A program made the position numbers and the translations under genes. A stretch of DNA of 64,000 nucleotides from Kosakonia oryziphila (lineage in GTDB: Bacteria > Pseudomonadota > Gammaproteobacteria > Enterobacterales > Enterobacteriaceae): contig NZ_FMBC01000017.1 in assembly GCF_900094795.1 (NCBI RefSeq), forward strand, positions 1 to 64,000, in the 5' to 3' direction. A model generated the notes under the pieces. That model was not told where the DNA came from and did not search any database. It saw only the letters and a program-made list of their open reading frames with translations. Below are positions 8,131 through 21,006 of the stretch, piece after piece. The first letter of the stretch is position 1. Each line of letters starts with the position of its first letter.

Positions 8131-11100
8131 TTGAGCCAGGAATACACCGAAGACAAAGAAGTCACACTGACCAAGCTTAGCAGCGGGCGCCGACTCCTGG
8201 AGGCGTTGCTGATCCTCGTTTCACTTTCTGCCATCTGGTTGATGGCCGCGCTTGTAAGTTTTAACCCGTCGGACCCTAGCTGGTCGCAAACGGCCTGGCA
8301 TGAACCTATCCATAATCTGGGCGGTGTGCCCGGCGCATGGCTTGCCGATACGCTGTTTTTTATTTTTGGCGTTATGGCTTACACCATTCCGGTGATCATC
8401 ATTGGCGGCTGCTGGTTTGCTTACCGTCACCGCGCCAGTGAAGATTATATCGATTACTTTGCCGTATCGCTGCGTATGATTGGTGCGCTGGCATTGATCC
8501 TGACCTCTTGCGGCCTGGCCGCGATTAATGCTGATGATATTTGGTATTTCGCCTCCGGCGGCGTGATTGGCAGCCTGCTGAGTACTACACTGCAACCTCT
8601 GCTGCGCAGCAGTGGCGGTACGCTCGCGCTGCTCTGCATTTGGGCTGCCGGGCTGACCTTATTTACCGGCTGGTCGTGGGTCACCATCGCCGAGAAAATC
8701 GGCAGCGTCATTCTCAATATTCTGACCTTCGCCAGTAATCGCACCCGTCGCGATGACACCTGGGTTGATGATGACGAGTACGAAGACGACGAAGAGTACG
8801 AAGAGGAAAAACCCCGTGAGTCGCGTCGTGCTCGTATTCTTCGCGGAGCGCTGGAACGCCGTAAGCGTGTTGCTGAAAAATTCGCCAACCCGATGGGGCG
8901 TAAAACCGACGAAGCGCTGTTCTCCGGTAAGCGGATGGACGATGAGGAAGATGAGATCGCATACAGCGCGCGCGCTGTACCAGCGGATGCCGACGACGTC
9001 CTGTTCTCCGGTCATCGTGCTACGGAAGCTGAGCAGGAATACGATCCATTGCTGAACGGCCACAGCGTTACTGAACCTGTAGTGGCCGCTGCCACAGCGA
9101 CAACCGCAGCTGTGCAGGCGCATGCAGCACCTGCTGCTGCGATGCAGCAACAAGATGTCGAATGGCCGTATGCGCAGGCACCAGCAACTCAGGTGCCACC
9201 GCAGGCGTCTTATCAGCCAGAGCAGTATGCCGAAGCTGCTCAGAAGGCCCCGTATCATTCTCCTCAACATCTCCCCGAGTGGCAGCAACCTGTCGCAGAA
9301 GAAGTGTGGACGCCTGATGCGCCGGTAACGCCACTGCCGCCGGAAGAAGAGGTTTATGCTCAGCAGGCGCCGCAGGAACCGTTACCATGGCAAAGCGAAT
9401 CGCAAATCGCACCAGCTCCGGAACCGATAGTCACGCCTGAATCTGAACCAGTTGTTGAAGAGGTAAAACAGACTCGTCCGCCGCTTTACTACTTTGAAGA
9501 GGTGGAAGAGAAGCGCGCGCGTGAGCGTGAACAACTGGCTGCCTGGTATCAGCCAATCCCTGAGCCTGCTGTTGATGAACCCGCGACAAAACCTGCTGTT
9601 TTCTCTGCGCCATCGGCCGCAGCAGTTGATCCATCCGTTGCTCCTGTTGCGGCTGGCGTACAACAAGCTACGGCACATGCCGCCGCCACCGCCGCAGCGC
9701 CAGTCTTTAGCCTGGCCGCTGGTGGTGCGCCGCGTCCGCAGGTTAAAGAGGGGATTGGTCCGCAGTTGCCGCGCCCGAACCGCGTTCGTGTTCCGACGCG
9801 ACGCGAACTGGCGTCTTACGGTATCAAATTACCTTCTCAGCGTATGGCAGAGGAGCGTGCCCGCGAGGAAGAAGTGCGTCAGCATGATGACGACGAAGCC
9901 GATATGCTGCAGCAGAACGAACTGGCTCGCCAGTTTGCCGCTACACAGCAAGATCGCTATGGAAATGAATTCCAGCACGAGGCACCACAGTTCCATCCGC
10001 AGCACCCGGTAATCAGCGACGAAGAAGCGGAAGAAGCTGAACTGGCCAGCCAGTTCGCTGCCTCTCAGCAACAGCGCTATTCGGGAGAACAACCGGCAGG
10101 CGCACAAGCGTTTATGCCTGAAGATTTTGCATTTTCACCAATGAAAACGCTGGTTGATGATGGGCCGCACGAACCGCTGTTCACGCCAGGCTCGATGCCA
10201 GAGCCAGCACAGCCAGTACAGCAGCCGCATCATTATCAACAACCGACGCCGCCGCAATACCAACAGCCAGCACAGTCGCACTATCAGCCGCAGGTTCAAC
10301 AGGCGGTTCAGCAGTCCGCTATGCCGCAGCAACAGCATCAGGCTGCGCCACAGCCGCAAGAGAGCTTGATCCATCCGCTGCTGATGCGTAATGGTGATAG
10401 CCGACCCGTGCAGAAACCGACCACGCCGCTGCCATCCCTCGATCTGTTGACGCAGCCGCCAGCGGAAGTTGAACCTGTTGATACCTTTGCGCTTGAGCAA
10501 ATGGCGCGCCTGGTCGAAGCGCGTCTGGCCGATTTCCGCATCAAAGCCGATGTGGTGAATTATTCGCCGGGGCCGGTGATTACCCGCTTTGAGTTGAATT
10601 TGGCGCCGGGGGTGAAAGCCGCACGTATTTCCAACCTGTCCCGCGATCTGGCACGTTCACTTTCCACCGTTGCCGTGCGCGTAGTGGAAGTGATCCCTGG
10701 CAAGCCATATGTTGGCCTGGAATTACCGAACAAGAAACGTCATACCGTCTATCTGCGTGAAGTGCTGGATTGCGTGAAATTCCGGGAAAGCCCGTCGCCG
10801 TTGACCGTGGTGCTGGGTAAAGATATCGCTGGCGATCCGGTGATTGCCGATCTGGCGAAAATGCCGCACCTGCTGGTTGCCGGTACGACTGGCTCTGGTA
10901 AGTCGGTGGGCGTGAACGCCATGATCCTCAGCATGCTGTATAAAGCGACACCGGAAGAGGTGCGCTTTATTATGATCGACCCGAAAATGCTCGAACTTTC
11001 GGTGTATGAAGGCATCCCGCATCTGCTGACCGAAGTGGTTACCGATATGAAAGATGCGGCCAATGCGTTGCGCTGGAGCGTCAACGAAATGGAACGTCGC

Positions 11101-11907
11101 TACAAATTGATGTCAGCGCTCGGCGTGCGTAATCTGGCGGGTTACAACGAGAAGATCGCAGAAGCAGCGCGTATGGGCCGTCCAATTCCGGATCCGTACT
11201 GGAAGCCGGGCGACAGCATGGATGCGCAACATCCGGTGCTGGAAAAACTGCCATATATCGTGGTGATGGTGGATGAGTTCGCTGACCTGATGATGACTGT
11301 CGGCAAGAAAGTGGAAGAGCTAATTGCGCGTCTGGCGCAGAAAGCGCGCGCCGCAGGTATTCACCTGGTATTGGCGACTCAGCGCCCGTCGGTCGACGTT
11401 ATCACCGGGTTGATTAAAGCGAACATCCCGACGCGTATTGCTTTTACCGTATCGAGTAAGATCGATTCGCGTACCATCCTCGATCAGGGCGGTGCTGAAT
11501 CGCTGCTTGGGATGGGTGATATGCTGTACTCCGGTCCAAACTCTACCTCTGCGCCTGTACGCGTACATGGTGCGTTCGTACGTGACCAGGAAGTCCATGC
11601 CGTAGTGCAGGACTGGAAAGCGCGTGGTCGCCCACAGTATGTCGATGGCATTACGTCAGAAAGCGAAAGCGAAGGTGGCGCCGGCGGAGGCTTTGATGTT
11701 GGTGAAGAGCTGGACCCATTATTTGATCAGGCCGTTAACTTCGTGACCGAAAAACGCAAGGCCTCTATCTCTGGCGTTCAGCGCCAGTTCCGCATCGGCT
11801 ATAACCGTGCGGCGCGTATTATCGAGCAGATGGAAGCCCAGGGTATTGTCAGCGAGCAGGGGCATAACGGTAACCGTGAGGTGCTGGCACCGCCGCCGTT
11901 CGAATGA
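8131..11907 (+). CDS. ftsK: DNA translocase FtsK
   Basis: Septal DNA pump that aligns chromosome dimers at dif and activates XerCD. The start is TTG at 8131, as in K-12. Length is 1258 residues against 1329 in K-12. Four to five N-terminal membrane helices (about 20-210) anchor it at the septum. A long acidic, then Pro/Gln/Ala-rich linker (about 215-780) follows, then the RecA-like motor: Walker A GTTGSGKS (918-925) and Walker [14 protein letters not shown]. The C-terminal gamma winged helix (about 1195-1258) reads KOPS and contains [19 protein letters not shown]. The linker is far from K-12 in sequence and shorter, while the motor is almost unchanged. Two near-copies, [15 protein letters not shown] (597) and [15 protein letters not shown] (637), lie 40 residues apart. 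Confidence 0.97.
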   Translation: MSQEYTEDKEVTLTKLSSGRRLLEALLILVSLSAIWLMAALVSFNPSDPSWSQTAWHEPIHNLGGVPGAWLADTLFFIFGVMAYTIPVIIIGGCWFAYRHRASEDYIDYFAVSLRMIGALALILTSCGLAAINADDIWYFASGGVIGSLLSTTLQPLLRSSGGTLALLCIWAAGLTLFTGWSWVTIAEKIGSVILNILTFASNRTRRDDTWVDDDEYEDDEEYEEEKPRESRRARILRGALERRKRVAEKFANPMGRKTDEALFSGKRMDDEEDEIAYSARAVPADADDVLFSGHRATEAEQEYDPLLNGHSVTEPVVAAATATTAAVQAHAAPAAAMQQQDVEWPYAQAPATQVPPQASYQPEQYAEAAQKAPYHSPQHLPEWQQPVAEEVWTPDAPVTPLPPEEEVYAQQAPQEPLPWQSESQIAPAPEPIVTPESEPVVEEVKQTRPPLYYFEEVEEKRAREREQLAAWYQPIPEPAVDEPATKPAVFSAPSAAAVDPSVAPVAAGVQQATAHAAATAAAPVFSLAAGGAPRPQVKEGIGPQLPRPNRVRVPTRRELASYGIKLPSQRMAEERAREEEVRQHDDDEADMLQQNELARQFAATQQDRYGNEFQHEAPQFHPQHPVISDEEAEEAELASQFAASQQQRYSGEQPAGAQAFMPEDFAFSPMKTLVDDGPHEPLFTPGSMPEPAQPVQQPHHYQQPTPPQYQQPAQSHYQPQVQQAVQQSAMPQQQHQAAPQPQESLIHPLLMRNGDSRPVQKPTTPLPSLDLLTQPPAEVEPVDTFALEQMARLVEARLADFRIKADVVNYSPGPVITRFELNLAPGVKAARISNLSRDLARSLSTVAVRVVEVIPGKPYVGLELPNKKRHTVYLREVLDCVKFRESPSPLTVVLGKDIAGDPVIADLAKMPHLLVAGTTGSGKSVGVNAMILSMLYKATPEEVRFIMIDPKMLELSVYEGIPHLLTEVVTDMKDAANALRWSVNEMERRYKLMSALGVRNLAGYNEKIAEAARMGRPIPDPYWKPGDSMDAQHPVLEKLPYIVVMVDEFADLMMTVGKKVEELIARLAQKARAAGIHLVLATQRPSVDVITGLIKANIPTRIAFTVSSKIDSRTILDQGGAESLLGMGDMLYSGPNSTSAPVRVHGAFVRDQEVHAVVQDWKARGRPQYVDGITSESESEGGAGGGFDVGEELDPLFDQAVNFVTEKRKASISGVQRQFRIGYNRAARIIEQMEAQGIVSEQGHNGNREVLAPPPFE

Positions 11908-12026
11908 TTGCAAAGCCAGGTAAATAAGTAAAAATTCAGTCTTTTCTTCTGTCTCTCTTTGCATACGGTGCTTAGAGTGACAGAAGTATTCTCCCGTGTC
12001 GGGAGTGACGTATCTGAGGAATAACG

Positions 12027-12638
12027 ATGAAAAAAATCGCCGTGGCGTGTGCGTTAATGGGCAGCTTGCTGGCCAGTAACGTGTGGGCAGATGCTTCCAG
12101 CGACCTGAAAAGCCGTCTTGATAAAGTTAGCAGTTTCCACGCCAGCTTCACTCAAAAAGTGACGGATGGCAGCGGAGCTGCTGTACAGGAAGGTCAGGGG
12201 GATTTGTGGGTTAAACGCCCGAATCTGTTCAACTGGCATATGACCCAGCCGGACGAAAGCGTGCTGGTTTCTGACGGGAAAACCCTGTGGTTCTACAACC
12301 CGTTTGTGGAACAGGCCACTGCGACCTGGCTGAAAGATGCCACCGGCAATACACCGTTTATGCTGATTGCCCGTAATCAGGCCAGCGACTGGCAGCAATA
12401 CAATATAGAGCAAAAGGGCGATGACTTTGTTCTTACGCCGAAAGGTAACAACGGTAACCTGAAGCAATTCACTATCAATGTTGGTCGCGATGGCACCATT
12501 CATCAGTTCAGTGCAATTGAACAGGACGATCAGCGCAGCAGCTATCAACTGAAATCACAGCAAAATGGCGCGGTCGATCCCGCTAAATTCACCTTTACCC
12601 CGCCGAAGGGCGTAACGGTTGACGATCAGCGTAAGTAA
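12027..12638 (+). CDS. lolA: Outer-membrane lipoprotein carrier LolA
   Basis: Periplasmic chaperone that takes lipoproteins from LolCDE and hands them to LolB. The 203-residue precursor has a Sec signal peptide, [21 protein letters not shown], cut before DASS; the signal is given here in outline only (about residues 1-21). The mature part matches K-12 closely, for instance [15 protein letters not shown] and [14 protein letters not shown]. It is followed by rarA after nine bases, and both lie behind ftsK in the same direction. Confidence 0.97.
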   Translation: MKKIAVACALMGSLLASNVWADASSDLKSRLDKVSSFHASFTQKVTDGSGAAVQEGQGDLWVKRPNLFNWHMTQPDESVLVSDGKTLWFYNPFVEQATATWLKDATGNTPFMLIARNQASDWQQYNIEQKGDDFVLTPKGNNGNLKQFTINVGRDGTIHQFSAIEQDDQRSSYQLKSQQNGAVDPAKFTFTPPKGVTVDDQRK

Positions 12639-12647
12639 GAGGCGCGG

Positions 12648-13991
12648 ATGAGCAATATGTCGCTCGATTTCTCCGATAATGCGTTTCAACCTCTGGCCGC
12701 CCGTATGCGGCCAGAAAATTTAGCGCAGTACATAGGCCAGCAACACCTTCTGGCGGCAGGCAAACCTTTGCCGCGCGCCATTGAGGCTGGGCATCTGCAC
12801 TCGATGATCCTCTGGGGACCTCCGGGGACGGGGAAAACGACGCTGGCGGAAGTGATTGCCCGTTATGCGAACGCGGATGTTGAACGCATTTCTGCGGTGA
12901 CGTCTGGCGTGAAAGAGATCCGTGAAGCTATCGAGCGCGCGCGGCAGAATCGCAATGCCGGGCGGCGTACCATTCTGTTTGTTGACGAAGTTCACCGTTT
13001 TAACAAAAGCCAGCAGGACGCGTTTCTGCCGCATATTGAAGACGGCACCATCACCTTTATTGGCGCAACAACGGAAAATCCCTCTTTTGAACTCAACTCA
13101 GCGCTGCTCTCCCGTGCGCGTGTTTATCTGTTGAAGTCTCTCACGACTGAAGACATTGAGCAGGTATTGACACAGGCGATGGAAGATAAAGCCCGTGGTT
13201 ATGGCGGTCAGGATATCGTTCTACCGGATGAAACCCGACGGGCTATTGCCGAACTGGTGGGTGGCGATGCGCGACGGGCGCTCAACACGCTGGAAATGAT
13301 GGCCGACATGGCGGAGCTGGATGAGGCCGGCAAACGCGTGTTGAAACCGACCCTGTTGACCGAGATTGCTGGTGAACGCAGCGCGCGCTTTGATAACAAA
13401 GGCGATCGTTTTTACGATTTAATTTCCGCATTGCATAAATCGGTACGCGGTAGCGCACCGGATGCCGCACTTTACTGGTATGCGCGCATTATCACAGCCG
13501 GAGGCGATCCGCTGTATGTGGCGCGTCGCTGTCTGGCAATTGCTTCGGAAGATGTCGGCAATGCCGATCCGCGCGCCATGCAGGTGGCCATTTCCGCCTG
13601 GGATTGTTTTACGCGCGTTGGCCCGGCCGAAGGTGAGCGCGCAATTGCGCAGGCAATTGTTTATCTTGCCTGTGCGCCGAAGAGTAATGCGGTGTATACG
13701 GCGTTTAAAGCGGCACTTGCAGACGCACGCGACCGCCCGGATTTCGATGTGCCTGTACACCTGCGTAACGCTCCAACGAAATTGATGAAAGAGATGGGGT
13801 ACGGCCAGGAGTATCGTTATGCACACGACGAACCCAATGCCTATGCTGCTGGTGAGGAGTATTTCCCACAGGAATTAGCACAAACGCGCTATTATCACCC
13901 CACCAACAGAGGTCTTGAGGGCAAGATTGGCGAAAAGCTCGCCTGGCTGGCCGAACAGGATCATAAAAGCCCTATAAAACGCTATCGCTAG
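12648..13991 (+). CDS. rarA: Replication-associated recombination protein A (AAA+ ATPase)
   Basis: MgsA/RarA works at stalled replication forks, binding SSB and single-strand/duplex junctions. 447 residues, as in K-12. Clamp-loader-like AAA+ module with Walker [11 protein letters not shown] (about 55-64), Walker [13 protein letters not shown], and sensor block [19 protein letters not shown] tetramerisation domain lies in the second half. It starts nine bases after lolA, so the two probably share a transcript. Confidence 0.97.
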   Translation: MSNMSLDFSDNAFQPLAARMRPENLAQYIGQQHLLAAGKPLPRAIEAGHLHSMILWGPPGTGKTTLAEVIARYANADVERISAVTSGVKEIREAIERARQNRNAGRRTILFVDEVHRFNKSQQDAFLPHIEDGTITFIGATTENPSFELNSALLSRARVYLLKSLTTEDIEQVLTQAMEDKARGYGGQDIVLPDETRRAIAELVGGDARRALNTLEMMADMAELDEAGKRVLKPTLLTEIAGERSARFDNKGDRFYDLISALHKSVRGSAPDAALYWYARIITAGGDPLYVARRCLAIASEDVGNADPRAMQVAISAWDCFTRVGPAEGERAIAQAIVYLACAPKSNAVYTAFKAALADARDRPDFDVPVHLRNAPTKLMKEMGYGQEYRYAHDEPNAYAAGEEYFPQELAQTRYYHPTNRGLEGKIGEKLAWLAEQDHKSPIKRYR

Positions 13992-14008
13992 TGCAGGCGT
14001 TGCGGTAA

Positions 14009-15379
<1,371 letters not shown>

Positions 15380-15400
15380 TCATTTCTTTAATATTTATCA

Positions 15401-15425
15401 AAAAGCGCCTGTTGGCGCTTTTTTT
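15401..15425 (+). terminator. serS terminator
   Basis: Stem AAGCGCC/GGCGCTT with loop TGTT, followed by seven T. Standard Rho-independent form. Confidence 0.9.
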
Positions 15426-15435
15426 ACGCCCTTGC

Positions 15436-15449
15436 TTGATACCAAACAA
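15436..15449 (+). promoter_or_regulatory. FNR box upstream of dmsA
   Basis: TTGATACCAAACAA matches the FNR consensus TTGAT-N4-ATCAA at 8 of 10 positions, and the same element precedes dmsA in K-12. FNR activates dmsABC without oxygen. It lies about 130 bases before the dmsA ATG, which leaves room for a promoter and leader. Confidence 0.75.
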
Positions 15450-15577
15450 TAATCACCTTCCTCCAAAGTAGTAGTACTCAAATAGCATAGTCAGTACAAA
15501 ACTCTGATAAAAAGCAAATTCGCTATATAAATAAATATATATCGGTTTTTCTTTATGAGCAATCAAAGCGAGTCGTT

Positions 15578-18016
15578 ATGAACATGAAAATGTCTGATGA
15601 GTTGCTGGATGCTGAGGTTAGCCGTCGTGGGTTTATGAAAACGACGGCACTCGGTGGTCTGGCGGTTGCAAGTAGCACTTTCGCATTGCCTTTTACCCGC
15701 CTGGCGTCCGCTGCGGATGCGATTACCCCGGTGCAGGAAAACGTGGTATGGAGTGCCTGTACCGTGAACTGTGGTAGCCGGTGTCCGCTGCGCATGCATG
15801 TGGTGGATGGTGAAATCAAATATGTAGAAACCGACAATACCGGTGACGACAACTATGACGGGTTGCACCAGGTACGTGCGTGTCTTCGCGGTCGTTCAAT
15901 GCGCCGCCGCGTCTATAACCCGGATCGCCTTAAGTATCCGATGAAGCGCGTGGGTAAACGGGGTGAGGGTAAATTCGAGCGCATCAGTTGGCAGGAGGCA
16001 TTCGATACCATTACCAACAATATGCAGCGTCTGATTAAAGAGTACGGTAACGAATCTATCTATCTGAACTATGGTACGGGTACGCTGGGGGGGACGCTGA
16101 CGCGTTCATGGCCGCCAGGCAAGACACTCATTGCCCGCTTGATGAACTGTTGCGGGGGATATCTTAATCAATATGGCGACTATTCTAGCGCCCAAATCGC
16201 CGCCGGGCTGAATTATACCTACGGCGGATGGGCAGACGGCAACAGTCCGTCGGATATTGAAAATAGCCAGTTGGTGGTGATGTTCGGTAACAACCCTGGC
16301 GAAACCCGCATGAGTGGTGGAGGCGTAACGTACTACATTGAACAGGCACGGCAAAAATCGAATGCCCGCATGATCATTATCGATCCACGTTACACTGATA
16401 CTGGTGCCGGGCGTGAAGATGAGTGGATCCCAATCCGCCCAGGCACTGATGCTGCGCTGGTGTCAGCACTGGCCTGGGTGATGATCACGGAAAACCTTGT
16501 TGATCAGCCTTTTCTCGATAAATACTGTGTTGGCTACGATGAAAAAACGTTACCCGCAGACGCGCCAGCCAACGGACACTATAAGGCGTACATTCTGGGT
16601 CAGGGCAATGATGGCATTGCCAAGACGCCGGAGTGGGCATCTGTTATTACTGGGATCCCCCAGGCGCGTATTATTACGCTGGCTCGTGAAATTGCCAGCA
16701 CCAAACCGGCATTTATCTCCCAGGGTTGGGGGCCGCAACGCCATGCGAATGGCGAGTTGGTGTCGCGTGCCATTGCCATGCTGGCAATTTTGACCGGCAA
16801 TGTTGGGCTCAACGGTGGTAATAGCGGCGCACGTGAAGGCTCATACGAGCTGCCGTTTGTGCGCATGCCGACGCTGGAAAATCCGGTGCAGACCAGTATC
16901 TCGATGTTTCTGTGGACCGATGCTATTGAGCGTGGCCCGGAGATGACGGCTACGCGTGACGGGGTACGCGGCAAAGATAAGCTGGATGTGCCGATCAAGA
17001 TGATCTGGAACTATGCCGGTAACTGTCTGATTAACCAGCATTCACAGATCAACCGCACCCATGACATCTTGCAGGATGATAAGAAGTGCGAGCTGATCGT
17101 GGTGATCGATTGCCACATGACCTCTTCCGCGAAATATGCCGACATTTTGCTTCCGGATTGTACCGCCTCGGAACAGATGGATTTCGCACTGGATGCCTCC
17201 TGCGGCAACATGTCGTACGTCATTTTTGCCGATCAGGCGATTAAACCACGCTTTGAATGCAAAACTCTCTACGAAATGACCAGTGAACTGGCTAAGCGTA
17301 TGGGTGTGGAACAACAGTTCACCGAGGGCCGCTCACAAGAAGAGTGGATGCGTTATCTCTACGAACAGTCCCGTCAGGCTATCCCTGACATGCCAACTTT
17401 CGATGCATTACGCAAACAGGGCATGTTCAAACAGCGCGATCCGGCCGGTCACCATGTGGCTTACAAGACTTTCCGTGACGATCCGCAAAAAAATCCACTC
17501 ACCACACCATCAGGGAAAATCGAGATCTACTCAGCGCAACTGGCAGCCATTGCGGCAAGTTGGGAGCTGGACAAGGAGGATGTTATCGATCCGCTACCGG
17601 TATACAGCGCTGGTTTTGAAAATTACAACGCTCCGCTCAGCAAAACCTATCCGCTACAACTAACCGGTTTTCATTACAAAGCGCGAACTCACTCTACATA
17701 CGGCAACGTTGATGTGCTGAATGCGGCTTGCCGGCAGGAGATGTGGATTAACCCAATTGATGCGCAATTACGCGGGATCAGCAACGGTGACCGCGTGCGC
17801 ATCTTTAACGACCGGGGTGAAGTTCAAATCGAGGCGAAAGTAACGCCACGCATGATACCAGGTGTGGTCGCGCTGGGTGAGGGTGCCTGGTACAACCCTG
17901 ATGCCCGGCGTGTCGATCAGGCTGGATCTATAAATGTGCTGACTACGCAACGACCATCTCCGCTGGCGAAAGGCAACCCGTCGCATACAAACCTTGTCCA
18001 GGTCGAAAAGGCGTAA
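15578..18016 (+). CDS. dmsA: Anaerobic DMSO reductase, molybdopterin subunit A
   Basis: Catalytic subunit reducing DMSO and amine N-oxides as terminal electron acceptors, exported folded by Tat. 812 residues. The twin-arginine motif SRRGFMK is at 15-21, with cleavage near residue 45. The cluster ligands are Cys61, 65, 69 and 102 (CTVNCGSRC and RACLRG). The Mo-bis-MGD ligand serine lies in GDYSSAQIAAG. In-frame ATGs also occur at 15584 and 15590; 15578 is kept because it gives the usual tail before the Tat motif. First gene of dmsABC. The N-terminal 55 residues diverge from K-12 while the core is very close. Confidence 0.97.
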   Translation: MNMKMSDELLDAEVSRRGFMKTTALGGLAVASSTFALPFTRLASAADAITPVQENVVWSACTVNCGSRCPLRMHVVDGEIKYVETDNTGDDNYDGLHQVRACLRGRSMRRRVYNPDRLKYPMKRVGKRGEGKFERISWQEAFDTITNNMQRLIKEYGNESIYLNYGTGTLGGTLTRSWPPGKTLIARLMNCCGGYLNQYGDYSSAQIAAGLNYTYGGWADGNSPSDIENSQLVVMFGNNPGETRMSGGGVTYYIEQARQKSNARMIIIDPRYTDTGAGREDEWIPIRPGTDAALVSALAWVMITENLVDQPFLDKYCVGYDEKTLPADAPANGHYKAYILGQGNDGIAKTPEWASVITGIPQARIITLAREIASTKPAFISQGWGPQRHANGELVSRAIAMLAILTGNVGLNGGNSGAREGSYELPFVRMPTLENPVQTSISMFLWTDAIERGPEMTATRDGVRGKDKLDVPIKMIWNYAGNCLINQHSQINRTHDILQDDKKCELIVVIDCHMTSSAKYADILLPDCTASEQMDFALDASCGNMSYVIFADQAIKPRFECKTLYEMTSELAKRMGVEQQFTEGRSQEEWMRYLYEQSRQAIPDMPTFDALRKQGMFKQRDPAGHHVAYKTFRDDPQKNPLTTPSGKIEIYSAQLAAIAASWELDKEDVIDPLPVYSAGFENYNAPLSKTYPLQLTGFHYKARTHSTYGNVDVLNAACRQEMWINPIDAQLRGISNGDRVRIFNDRGEVQIEAKVTPRMIPGVVALGEGAWYNPDARRVDQAGSINVLTTQRPSPLAKGNPSHTNLVQVEKA

Positions 18017-18026
18017 GGAGTAAGTG

Positions 18027-18644
18027 ATGACTACGCAGTATGGATTTTTTATTGATTCAAGCCGTTGCACCGGGTGTAAAACCTGTGAACTGGCCTGTAA
18101 AGACTACAAAAACTTAACTCCCGACATTAACTTCCGCCGCATTTATGAATATGCAGGTGGCGACTGGCAACAGGATAACGGCGTCTGGCATCAGAATGTG
18201 TTTGCCTATTATATGTCGATTGCCTGCAACCACTGTGAAGATCCGGCATGTACCAAAGTGTGTCCTAGCGGCGCTATGCACAAGCGAGAGGATGGCTTTG
18301 TGGTGGTGGACGAAGATATATGCATCGGTTGCCGCTACTGCCATATGGCCTGCCCGTATGGCGCACCGCAGTACAATGCACAAAAAGGACATATGACCAA
18401 GTGTGATGGTTGCTATGAACGCGTTGCTGACGGGAAAAAACCAATTTGTGTGGAATCCTGCCCATTACGGGCGCTGGAATTCGGCCCTATAGAAGAACTA
18501 CGGCAGAAACATGGCCAACTGGCGGCTGTCGCGCCGCTACCCGCAGCGCATTTCACGAAACCATGTATCGTAATTAAACCCAATGCTAATAGCCGCCCGA
18601 CAGGGGACACCACCGGTTATCTGGCGAATCCGCAGGAGGTGTGA
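18027..18644 (+). CDS. dmsB: DMSO reductase iron-sulfur subunit B
   Basis: Electron-transfer subunit with four [4Fe-4S] clusters linking DmsC to DmsA. 205 residues. The cysteine groups are CTGCKTCELAC (from residue 14), CNHCEDPACTKVC, CIGCRYCHMACPYG and CDGCYERV with CVESCP. The ATG at 18027 follows TAAGGAG at 18013-18019; a GTG three bases earlier is in frame but less likely. Ends one base before the dmsC ATG. Confidence 0.97.
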   Translation: MTTQYGFFIDSSRCTGCKTCELACKDYKNLTPDINFRRIYEYAGGDWQQDNGVWHQNVFAYYMSIACNHCEDPACTKVCPSGAMHKREDGFVVVDEDICIGCRYCHMACPYGAPQYNAQKGHMTKCDGCYERVADGKKPICVESCPLRALEFGPIEELRQKHGQLAAVAPLPAAHFTKPCIVIKPNANSRPTGDTTGYLANPQEV

Positions 18645-18645
18645 G

Positions 18646-19509
18646 ATGGGAAGTGGATGGCATGAGTGGCCGCTGATGATCTTCACGGTCTTTGGGCAGT
18701 GTGTCGCTGGTGGGTTTATTGTCCTGGCGTTGGCTTTGCTGAAGGGCAATCTGACGGTTGACCAGCAACAGCGCGTAATACGCAGTATGTTCGGCTTATG
18801 GGTGTTGATGGGGGCGGCGTTTATTGCCTCGACCCTGCACCTCGGTTCACCGTTGCGCGCCTTCAATGCCCTTAACCGTGTGGGCGCATCGGCGTTGAGC
18901 AATGAAATCGCTAGCGGTGCCATTTTCTTTATTGTCGGCGGTGTGGGCTGGTTGCTGGCAGTGCTGGGCAAGTTACCTGTAGGGTTACGCAGCCTGTGGT
19001 TGGTAGTGACGATGGTGCTGGGTGTGGTATTTGTGTGGATGATGGCGCGCGTCTATAACAGCATTGATACCGTACCGACCTGGTACAGCATCTGGACCTC
19101 ACTGGGTTTCTTCCTGACCATGCTTATCGGTGGGCCGCTGCTGGGTTACTTGCTATTACGTTGTGCGGGCGTCGATGGCTGGGCGATGCGTCTATTGCCT
19201 GCTATCTCACTATTGGCATTGTCACTCAGTGCCATGGTGGCACTGATACAGGGGACGGAACTGGCGACGATTCATAGCTCGATTCAGCAGGCTTCTGCGC
19301 TAGTTCCGGCATACGGCTCACTGATGGCATGGCGGGTAGCGCTACTACTGATTGCACTGGCGTGCTGGGTTATTCCGCAACTGAAAGGGTACCAGCCTGC
19401 TTTGCCGTTGCTGTCGCTGGCATTTGTCCTGGCGCTGGCGGGCGAACTTATTGGACGCGGCGTGTTCTACGGATTGCATATGACGGTTGGTATGGCTATT
19501 GCCAGCTAA
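18646..19509 (+). CDS. dmsC: DMSO reductase membrane anchor subunit C
   Basis: Integral membrane subunit that oxidises menaquinol and holds DmsAB at the membrane. 287 residues with about eight hydrophobic helices, starting MGSGWHEWPLMIFTVFGQ. The ATG at 18646 is preceded by AGGAGGT inside the end of dmsB. More substitutions against K-12 than DmsB, mostly conservative changes in helices. Terminator 21 bases after the stop. Confidence 0.96.
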   Translation: MGSGWHEWPLMIFTVFGQCVAGGFIVLALALLKGNLTVDQQQRVIRSMFGLWVLMGAAFIASTLHLGSPLRAFNALNRVGASALSNEIASGAIFFIVGGVGWLLAVLGKLPVGLRSLWLVVTMVLGVVFVWMMARVYNSIDTVPTWYSIWTSLGFFLTMLIGGPLLGYLLLRCAGVDGWAMRLLPAISLLALSLSAMVALIQGTELATIHSSIQQASALVPAYGSLMAWRVALLLIALACWVIPQLKGYQPALPLLSLAFVLALAGELIGRGVFYGLHMTVGMAIAS

Positions 19510-19530
19510 TATGTTAATGGGTTATATCCG

Positions 19531-19555
19531 GCCGGGCGAAATGCCCGGCTTTTTT
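19531..19555 (+). terminator. dmsABC terminator
   Basis: Stem GCCGGGC/GCCCGGC with loop GAAAT, then six T. Confidence 0.92.
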
Positions 19556-19782
19556 CATTTTCTATCATGAAATTTTTCTACTGTTCTCTGTGCTGTTTCG
19601 GCGGCTTAGCACAATAAAAACAATCAGATGAATATTATCTGAAGTTCATTGAATCGATGCGGGATAAGTTTTTCAAATCGACAACGCACAATTCATGCCA
19701 GCCCGCTAATTCTGTGGATTGACTTTGCGTTTGCCAGTGGCATGATGCGCACGCAATCTGAACTTCCTCACGGTTTGAATCC

Positions 19783-20931
19783 ATGTCCACCTATACCCGG
19801 CCGGTGCTGCTATTGCTCTGCGGTCTGATGCTGTTGACGCTGGCGATCGCGACGCTGAATACGCTCGTGCCGCTCTGGCTCGCCCATGAAAACTTACCCA
19901 CCTGGCAGGTCGGTATGGTGGGGTCATCTTATTTTACCGGTAATTTACTCGGCACCTTATTGACCGGGCGTCTTATCCGTCGTCTGGGGTTTAATCGTAG
20001 CTATTACATTGCCTCGCTGATTTTCGCTGCCGGCTGCGTTGGGCTGGGGCTAATGGTGGGTTTCTGGAGCTGGATGATTTGGCGCTTCATCGCCGGTGTG
20101 GGCTGCGCAATGATCTGGGTGGTGGTGGAAAGTGCGCTAATGTGCAGCGGCACCTCCCGTAACCGTGGCCGCCTGCTGGCGGCTTATATGATGGTTTATT
20201 ATGTAGGCACTGTGCTGGGACAGGTAATTGTCAGCAAATTGCCGACGGATCTGATGAGTGTGCTGCCTTTGATGACAGGGCTGGTGCTGGCGGCGATCCT
20301 GCCGCTGCTGTTTACCCGTATTGTTAATCAACAGAATGAGGAGCAAGCCGTGACCTCAGTATGGCCGATGCTGCGCCTTCGCCAGGCGCGCCTGGGGGTG
20401 AACGGTTGCATTATCTCAGGGATTATTCTCGGCTCGTTGTATGGTCTGATGCCGCTCTATCTTTCACATCAGGGGATCAGTGATTCCGGTATCGGTTTCT
20501 GGATGGCGCTGTTGGTGAGCTCAGGCATTATCGGGCAGTGGCCTGTTGGCCGTCTGGCTGATCGTTTTGGCCGACTGTTGGTGCTGCGTGTGCAGGTGTT
20601 TGTCGTGATTATCGGTTGTATGGGAATGCTGAGTAATGCGGCGATGGCACCGGCGCTGTTTGTATTGGGAACGGCCGGTTTTACTCTTTACCCGGTGGCA
20701 ATGGCCTGGGCGTGTGAGAAAGTGGAACACCGCCAGTTGGTGGCCATGAATCAGGCTCTGCTGTTGAGCTACACCATTGGTAGCTTGCTTGGCCCGACGC
20801 TTACGGCGATGCTGATGCAAAGCTATTCAGACAGTCTGCTGTTTGTCATGATTGCGGGCGTATCGCTTATCTATCTGGTGATGTTGATGCGTAAAGCCGG
20901 GCATCATCCCACTCCGGTTGCGCACGCCTGA
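19783..20931 (+). CDS. ycaD: Major facilitator superfamily transporter YcaD
   Basis: Inner-membrane transporter of unknown substrate, in the MFS group that includes YcaD/UmaA-type proteins. 382 residues with 12 predicted helices. An MFS loop 2-3 motif is seen as [12 protein letters not shown], and its counterpart between helices 8 and 9 as GRLADRFGR. In K-12 ycaC lies between dmsC and ycaD; here only 273 bases separate them. ycaD is followed directly by the terminator shared with pflA. Confidence 0.93.
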   Translation: MSTYTRPVLLLLCGLMLLTLAIATLNTLVPLWLAHENLPTWQVGMVGSSYFTGNLLGTLLTGRLIRRLGFNRSYYIASLIFAAGCVGLGLMVGFWSWMIWRFIAGVGCAMIWVVVESALMCSGTSRNRGRLLAAYMMVYYVGTVLGQVIVSKLPTDLMSVLPLMTGLVLAAILPLLFTRIVNQQNEEQAVTSVWPMLRLRQARLGVNGCIISGIILGSLYGLMPLYLSHQGISDSGIGFWMALLVSSGIIGQWPVGRLADRFGRLLVLRVQVFVVIIGCMGMLSNAAMAPALFVLGTAGFTLYPVAMAWACEKVEHRQLVAMNQALLLSYTIGSLLGPTLTAMLMQSYSDSLLFVMIAGVSLIYLVMLMRKAGHHPTPVAHA

Positions 20932-20960
20932 GTGACATCGGCAGTGAAGCAGCCCGGCAT

Positions 20961-20992
20961 AAAAAAGCCACAACGGCGTGTTGTGGCTTTTT
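20961..20992. terminator. Bidirectional terminator between ycaD and pflA
   Basis: Thirteen-bp perfect stem (20962-20974 with 20980-20992, core GCCACAAC/GTTGTGGC) and a 5-base loop, with A run on one side and T run on the other. It can end both convergent transcripts. Confidence 0.9.
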
Positions 20993-21006
20993 GCTGTTAC
21001 AGCGGC

